A stretch of 18,625 nucleotides of DNA, from the NCBI GenBank assembly GCA_026390245.1, contig JAPLGI010000053.1, positions 1-18,625 on the forward strand, given 5' to 3'. Each line of letters opens with the position of its first letter. Position 1 is the stretch's first letter. This DNA comes from Caldisericota bacterium (GTDB taxonomy: Bacteria > Caldisericota > Caldisericia > Cryosericales > Cryosericaceae). The notes under the pieces are model-generated. The model had not been told where the DNA came from and did no database searches. It worked only from the letters and a program-made list of their open reading frames with translations. The translations under genes and the position numbers were made by a program. Positions 15,521 through 18,625 of this stretch are shown one piece after another.

Positions 15521-16453
15521 CTAGCGGTCGAACAGGAGCTCGGGGGCTGTAGGGACCCTCGGCAGCTCCAACAGTTCGTAGTCAGTGGCACCAACGGCCA
15601 CGAAACCACACTGCTCGTATAGTGACAACGCGTTCCGGTTGTCTGTCTCGACCTCGATTGTGATCCACCGGCTGCCACTGTTTTGCAGGCCGCGGGCGAT
15701 AGCCAGCAGCATCTGCCTCCCGATGCCCTGTCCTTGCATATCCGCCCGGACTGCAAAGTGAATGATGAACGCGCGCCCGTCGCTGACGGCGGACTGAATG
15801 ACGCCGACGGGCCGCCCATCCTGCGTCGCAAGATACGTGGTACGCGTTATGTCCTTCATCAGGCGCACCAGAGCCTGCTCTTCCTCCTGGACCGGCTCTG
15901 CAAACGCCGAGGCAACGATGGCGGCCATGATGGGAACGTCCTCGGCCCCTGCCGGCCGAAGCTCTACGGGATTGTGAGTCGTCTCGAATGGAGGGATCCG
16001 CGTCACGTCGAGGTCCATCGTATATTCGCTGTGAGAGTGCTGTGTCCCCATGGTACGAGCGAATCCGGCACCCTCTCGCGACTCCTGCGGCACGACAAAC
16101 AACAGCCGCCGTATTCCACCCCTCTGACACTCCCGAACGACGATATGTGCCATGGCCCGCCCGATTCCCCTCCTGCGGAGGTCGGGATGGACGAGGATGG
16201 TCGCTTCGACTTCCGACGGGGCGCCGTAACTGTTCATGCCCGCGAACCCGACCATCTCTCCACTCTGGTACCACAGCACATCTTTGACTGAGCCCTCCGG
16301 CCTCGTCTCCAGCGTGCCCACGTCCAGGCGGGCCGCCATGGAGTAGCTATCGTGCACTTCGCAGAGACTGGCAAGCGCACGAACCTGCTCCACCTGCTGC
16401 GAGGAGAGCCTTGCCGCCAACGTCACCCCGTTTGCATCAATTGTGAACGCCAT
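15521..16453 (-). CDS. Tandem GNAT acetyltransferase
   Basis: A 310-residue protein with two GNAT domains, as in mycothiol synthase-like proteins. Domain one has EATILVHPDLRRRGIGRA (motif A about 93-100). Domain two has IIHFAVRADMQGQGIGRQ (about 240-247) and ends ALSLYEQCGFVAVG, the usual GNAT C-terminal strand. Both CoA loops look complete; the first domain of such proteins is often structural. The substrate is unknown. I set the start at the ATG 16453; a GTG at 16477 is in frame. Both lie inside palindromic repeat copy 3 and neither has an SD, so the true start remains uncertain. The gene is convergent with, and directly abuts, the SDR gene. Confidence 0.82.
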   Translation of the reverse strand: MAFTIDANGVTLAARLSSQQVEQVRALASLCEVHDSYSMAARLDVGTLETRPEGSVKDVLWYQSGEMVGFAGMNSYGAPSEVEATILVHPDLRRRGIGRAMAHIVVRECQRGGIRRLLFVVPQESREGAGFARTMGTQHSHSEYTMDLDVTRIPPFETTHNPVELRPAGAEDVPIMAAIVASAFAEPVQEEEQALVRLMKDITRTTYLATQDGRPVGVIQSAVSDGRAFIIHFAVRADMQGQGIGRQMLLAIARGLQNSGSRWITIEVETDNRNALSLYEQCGFVAVGATDYELLELPRVPTAPELLFDR

Positions 16454-16482
16454 TGTACCAGGTACAGGGACATTCACAATTG
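16438..16482. repeat. Dispersed palindromic repeat, copy 3 (overlaps GNAT start)
   Basis: CAATTGTGAA at the left, core GTACCAGGTAC (16455-16465), ATTCACAATTG at the right; 45 bp. Outer arms are perfectly complementary, inner arms partly so. It supplies the start codon and first five or six codons of the tandem-GNAT gene. On the minus strand TTGTGA and TACAAT within it are 16 bp apart, promoter-like towards that gene. Confidence 0.85.
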
Positions 16483-16500
16483 GGAGTACGCGGCTGATTC

Positions 16501-16532
16501 ATGGATCAGTGCGGTCTGTTGAACTGATCCAT
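16501..16532. terminator. Perfect 10-bp hairpin after the DUF3795 gene
   Basis: ATGGATCAGT (16501-16510) and ACTGATCCAT (16523-16532) form a perfect stem with a 12-nt loop, starting 9 nt after the DUF3795 stop on the minus strand. There is no T-run after it, so it may be a Rho-type end, an RNA-stability hairpin or a protein-binding site rather than an intrinsic terminator. Confidence 0.45.
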
Positions 16533-16541
16533 TCCCAGCTG

Positions 16542-16883
16542 CTATCCCGCTCTCAGACCGTCGAGGACGGGTTTCGCCTCGGGGCAGAACCCAAAGAAAC
16601 CATTGATCGTCTTGCACTCGCTGTACTCGCCACACTCCGCGCAGGTGGCGTAGCCCTTGCCATGAGCGCACATCCGCACATCGCAGACAGTACAGTGTGA
16701 GAACAGCCGCGGCCCGGCCGACTGACACCCGTCGCACAGGACGTCTTCAGGCTTGACCTCGATACCGTAGGCTGCCGACCACGCGGCAGCCGTCTTCTCC
16801 TGCAATTCCCTATCAGCCGTCCTGCCAGCCACATACGCAGGGCAAGTCGTACAGACAAGACCACACGCTGCGATCATCTCCAT
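16542..16883 (-). CDS. DUF3795 cysteine-rich protein
   Basis: A 113-residue protein starting MEMIAACGLVCTTCPAYVA. Twelve cysteines include CGLVCTTC, LCDGC, HCTVCDVRMC, CAECGEYSEC and a late FC. This is the pattern of the DUF3795 family, thought to bind zinc or an iron-sulfur cluster and common in anaerobes; the function is unknown. I chose the ATG at 16883 because AGAGGAGAGGG lies just upstream and the family begins here; the reading frame is open to 16955 but that part has no similarity. It is followed by a hairpin, palindromic repeat copy 3 and the tandem-GNAT gene on the same strand. Confidence 0.8.
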   Translation of the reverse strand: MEMIAACGLVCTTCPAYVAGRTADRELQEKTAAAWSAAYGIEVKPEDVLCDGCQSAGPRLFSHCTVCDVRMCAHGKGYATCAECGEYSECKTINGFFGFCPEAKPVLDGLRAG

Positions 16884-16942
16884 ATCCCTCTCCTCTGTTG
16901 CTTCACTCACTCGAGCGCGGCGACCGTGTCCATTCCGACAAG

Positions 16943-16971
16943 AGTCTACTGTCACAGCGACAAAATGCCAA
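16943..16971 (-). promoter_or_regulatory. Possible promoter of the DUF3795 gene
   Basis: On the minus strand TTGGCA (16966-16971), 17 bp, TAGACT (16943-16948), giving a leader of about 50 nt that ends in AGAGGAGAGGG. The 206-bp stretch from 16884 to the IS (17090) has no gene. Confidence 0.45.
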
Positions 16972-17062
16972 CGCAGGGACTACAAGTTCCGTTATGGTCA
17001 TGCAAGCATACTGCGAACCGAATCGATGCGACCCACTCCCATTTCGCGATGATTTCTTCGTG

Positions 17063-17081
17063 ATGCAACTCGGCGTTGCAT
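17063..17081. promoter_or_regulatory. Palindromic operator candidate and stranded -35 of the prepilin promoter
   Basis: ATGCAAC-N5-GTTGCAT is a perfect 7-bp inverted repeat. Its right arm contains TTGCAT (17076-17081), the -35 that, without the IS, would be 17 bp from the TATACT at 18501. The IS now separates this site from its gene by about 1.4 kb. Confidence 0.55.
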
Positions 17082-17082
17082 G

Positions 17083-17089
17083 CCCTTGC
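17083..17089. repeat. IS target-site duplication, left copy
   Basis: CCCTTGC here is repeated at 18485-18491 on the other side of the IS. IS256 elements usually duplicate 8-9 bp; the eighth base differs between copies. Confidence 0.65.
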
Positions 17090-17130
17090 GATTGTGTCCG
17101 TATAGTTGGTGTAAATTCAAGACAATAGAA

Positions 17131-17157
17131 GAGCCAAGGGCTCGCTTTCGGTATAAT
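17131..17157 (+). promoter_or_regulatory. Transposase -10 and upstream hairpin
   Basis: A consensus TATAAT (17152-17157) lies 36 bp before the transposase ATG but has no clear -35. A GAGCC-AAG-GGCTC hairpin (17131-17143) sits just upstream and may block read-through transcription from outside, as in other IS elements. Confidence 0.4.
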
Positions 17158-17193
17158 GGGTTTGTGACAAACCAAGAACTGAAAGGGGAACCG

Positions 17194-18435
17194 ATGGCTC
17201 ATGTACATCTTACACTGGAAGAGGATGTTTTGAAAGAGTTGATGCTGGGGAAGCGCGAGGAAGCCGTGACGAAATTGTTGGAACAGGTATTCAACTCGGT
17301 GTTGCAGGCTCAGGCAACAGAGCAACTGAATGCCGAGCCGTATGAACGCAGCGACGAGCGGACGACGTACCGGAATGGTTCCCGGACCCGCATGCTGGCC
17401 ACACGGGTGGGGTCATTGATTCTCCATGTGCCGAAGTTCAGGGACGGAACGTTTTCGACGGAGTTGTTCAGCAGCTACCAGCGCAGTGAGCAGGCACTCC
17501 TCCTGAGCCTGATGGAAATGGTCATTCAGGGCGTTTCAACCCGGAAGATCAGTGAGATCACCGAAACGCTGTGTGGTACCAGCTTCTCCAAATCAACTGT
17601 CTCCGCACTCTGCGAGCAATTGGATCCCCTCGTGGACGCCTTCAGGAATCGTCCGCTCTCCCAGCACTATCCGTTCCTGGTGGTGGATGCCATCTACATG
17701 AAGGCCCGGGAGCAGCACCGGATCGTTTCCAAAGGCTTCCTGATTGCCACCTCGGTAAACGATGCTGGATTCCGGGAGGTGCTCGGTTTCACGGTCGCTG
17801 ATGGGGAGAGCGAAGCTGCCTGGAATGAGTTCTTCCTCAGTTTGAAAGAACGAGGGCTCAGGGAGGTGGACCTGGTGACCAGCGATGATCACGGCGGACT
17901 CACGAAGGCCATCAGGAAGCACTTCTGTGGAGCGAGCTGGCAGCACTGCCAGACCCATTTCTCCAAGAATATGCTGGACAGAACACCCAAGAAACTCCAG
18001 CCAGACCTCAAGGTTGCGTTGACTGACCTGGAGAATGCACCCGACCTCAACGAGGCTACTGCCCGGAAGAACCAACTCATTGAGCGGTACCAGGAAGAAG
18101 CCCCCAAGGCGATGGCCTTGCTGGATGAGCGGTTCGATGAGATCACTGCTGTCTATGGTCTGCCGGAGCCGTACCGAAAACGCCTGAGAACCTCCAACAG
18201 CATTGAACGCTTAAATGAAGAGCTACGGCGCAGGGAGCGGGTCATCCGTATCTTCCCCAATGAGACCAGCATGATCCGGCTCATGGGTTCCGTCCTGATG
18301 GAGATACATGAGAAGTGGGTGACGGGCAAGAAGTACTTCACCATGGAACGCTATGAAGCCGACAAGGAAGAAGCCAGGAAAGCTGTGCAACTCGACCGTG
18401 ACGAACTGAACCACACTGACCAATTGACTGCCTGA
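17194..18435 (+). CDS. IS256-family (mutator-type) transposase
   Basis: A 413-residue DDE transposase. The first catalytic aspartate is in FLVVDAIYMK (D165), the second in LVTSDDHGGL (D231), and the glutamate in the SNSIERLNEELRRRERV segment (E342/E343). HCQTHFSKNML after the second aspartate and the C-terminal VIRIFPN...RLMGSVLMEIHEKW are family hallmarks. It binds the element ends and moves them by a copy-out route in IS256. I chose the ATG at 17194 with GAAAGGGGA upstream; the open frame reaches 17080, but that part lies outside the coding region and crosses the IS end. No frameshift or stop is present, so the element may be active. Confidence 0.95.
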   Translation: MAHVHLTLEEDVLKELMLGKREEAVTKLLEQVFNSVLQAQATEQLNAEPYERSDERTTYRNGSRTRMLATRVGSLILHVPKFRDGTFSTELFSSYQRSEQALLLSLMEMVIQGVSTRKISEITETLCGTSFSKSTVSALCEQLDPLVDAFRNRPLSQHYPFLVVDAIYMKAREQHRIVSKGFLIATSVNDAGFREVLGFTVADGESEAAWNEFFLSLKERGLREVDLVTSDDHGGLTKAIRKHFCGASWQHCQTHFSKNMLDRTPKKLQPDLKVALTDLENAPDLNEATARKNQLIERYQEEAPKAMALLDERFDEITAVYGLPEPYRKRLRTSNSIERLNEELRRRERVIRIFPNETSMIRLMGSVLMEIHEKWVTGKKYFTMERYEADKEEARKAVQLDRDELNHTDQLTA

Positions 18436-18478
18436 CCCGATCGTTACCGAAAGCTGAATTTACACCAACATTATGGAC

Positions 18479-18506
18479 TTGACTCCCTTGCCAAGGCAGC
18501 TATACT
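18479..18506 (+). promoter_or_regulatory. Hybrid IS-chromosome promoter of the prepilin gene
   Basis: TTGACT (18479-18484) is formed by the last six bases of the IS. After 16 bp comes the resident TATACT (18501-18506). Without the IS the same -10 would pair with TTGCAT (17076-17081) at 17 bp. Outward -35 boxes at IS256 ends are a known cause of altered expression next to insertions. Confidence 0.65.
18485..18491. repeat. IS target-site duplication, right copy
   Basis: CCCTTGC, matching 17083-17089. It forms the start of the spacer of the hybrid promoter. Confidence 0.65.
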
Positions 18507-18576
18507 CGTTGATAGATAGTCTAGCGCCGTGCAAACAGGGTGAGCTTCTGGTCTCGTGATTCTGTCGGGAGGAACC

Positions 18577-18625
18577 ATGAAGAGGAATGGCTTTACACTT
18601 GTCGAGCTGATCACGGTCGTCGCCA
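18577..18625 (+). CDS. Type IV prepilin-like protein, N-terminus (cut by window edge)
   Basis: Only 16 codons are in the window: MKRNGFTLVELITVVA. The short basic leader, glycine at -1, phenylalanine at +1 and glutamate at +5 are the class III signal cleaved and N-methylated by prepilin peptidase (PilD) in type IV pilins and type II secretion pseudopilins. Which of these it is cannot be told. The ATG is preceded by GGGAGGA at 4-5 nt. Transcription probably starts near 18513 from the hybrid promoter created by the IS, leaving a leader of about 64 nt. Confidence 0.8.
   Translation, partial: MKRNGFTLVELITVVA

Larger units (their letters stand above)
17090..18484 (+). mobile_element. IS256-family insertion sequence, complete
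   Basis: The element is 1395 bp with imperfect terminal inverted repeats. The left end (17090-17119) reads GATTGTGTCCGTATAGTTGG and then TGTAAATTCA. The right end, read inward from 18484, gives AGTCAAGTCCATAATGTTGG and then TGTAAATTCA: the inner 15 bp are identical and the outer part shares GTCC.TA. The left tip resembles the IS256 end sequence GAtaaaGTCCGTATAaTTG. It is flanked by CCCTTGC duplications and carries one intact transposase gene. The restored junction regenerates a promoter, which supports these boundaries independently. Confidence 0.85.

Noticed and set aside
17080..17193. Upstream extension of the transposase frame to 17080
   Set aside because: It would begin in the target site outside the IS and cross the inverted repeat; family members start near MAHVHL with an SD just before it.
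1..18625. CRISPR array, tRNA, rRNA, replication origin
   Set aside because: I found no regularly spaced repeats, no tRNA-like or rRNA-like stretches, and no DnaA-box cluster.

Overview
The window is a gene-dense stretch of GC-rich bacterial DNA: short intergenic gaps, many ATGA stop/start overlaps, good Shine-Dalgarno (SD) sites and sigma-70-type promoters. The phylum cannot be fixed from the sequence. A copper-amine-oxidase-like stalk on a solute-binding protein, a cysteine-rich DUF3795 protein, a YyaL-type protein and a type IV prepilin would fit an anaerobic, Bacillota-like or poorly sampled lineage. No rRNA, tRNA, CRISPR array or phage structural gene was seen.

Layout. (1) 1-1337, minus strand: the N-terminus of an ArsR-type repressor, apparently leaderless with its operator over the -10 and start codon, preceded by a CrtC/AttH-type lipocalin-like protein. 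(2) 1545-6809, plus strand: an operon of a RecQ helicase with a C-terminal phosphoribosyltransferase (PRTase) region, a DprA/SLOG protein and a YyaL thioredoxin-domain protein, ancestrally joined by ATGA overlaps. The helicase has a deletion plus frameshift that destroys its PRTase end and uncouples it from dprA. (3) 6931-7455, plus strand: a small P-loop kinase, apparently leaderless. (4) 7452-10696, minus strand: a complete FecCD/BtuCDF-type ABC uptake operon (binding protein, ATPase, permease). It sits behind a consensus promoter and a leader of about 155 nt whose last hairpin pairs perfectly with the Shine-Dalgarno. (5) 11037-15520, plus strand: GNAT acetyltransferase, M28-type metallopeptidase, a polynucleotide kinase/phosphatase resembling bacterial Pnkp without its ligase, and an SDR oxidoreductase; the first three overlap by ATGA. 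(6) 15521-16883, minus strand: a tandem-GNAT protein and a DUF3795 protein. (7) 17090-18484: an apparently complete IS256-family element flanked by a 7-bp duplication. (8) 18577-end: the start of a type IV prepilin gene.

Points of interest. The IS256 element sits inside the spacer of what was a good promoter for the prepilin gene. Removing it restores TTGCAT-N17-TATACT; with it in place, a TTGACT at the IS end faces the resident TATACT at 16 bp, a hybrid promoter separated from a palindrome that overlapped the old -35. A 45-47 bp palindromic repeat (CAATTGTGAAT, core GTACCAGGTAC, ATTCACAATTG) occurs three times, each between or at the starts of genes, and holds promoter-like hexamers in both directions. 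The leader of the ABC operon looks like a translational switch, with only weak resemblance to cobalamin riboswitches. The RecQ/PRTase plus DprA/SLOG pair is the best candidate for a DNA-repair, uptake or defence module.
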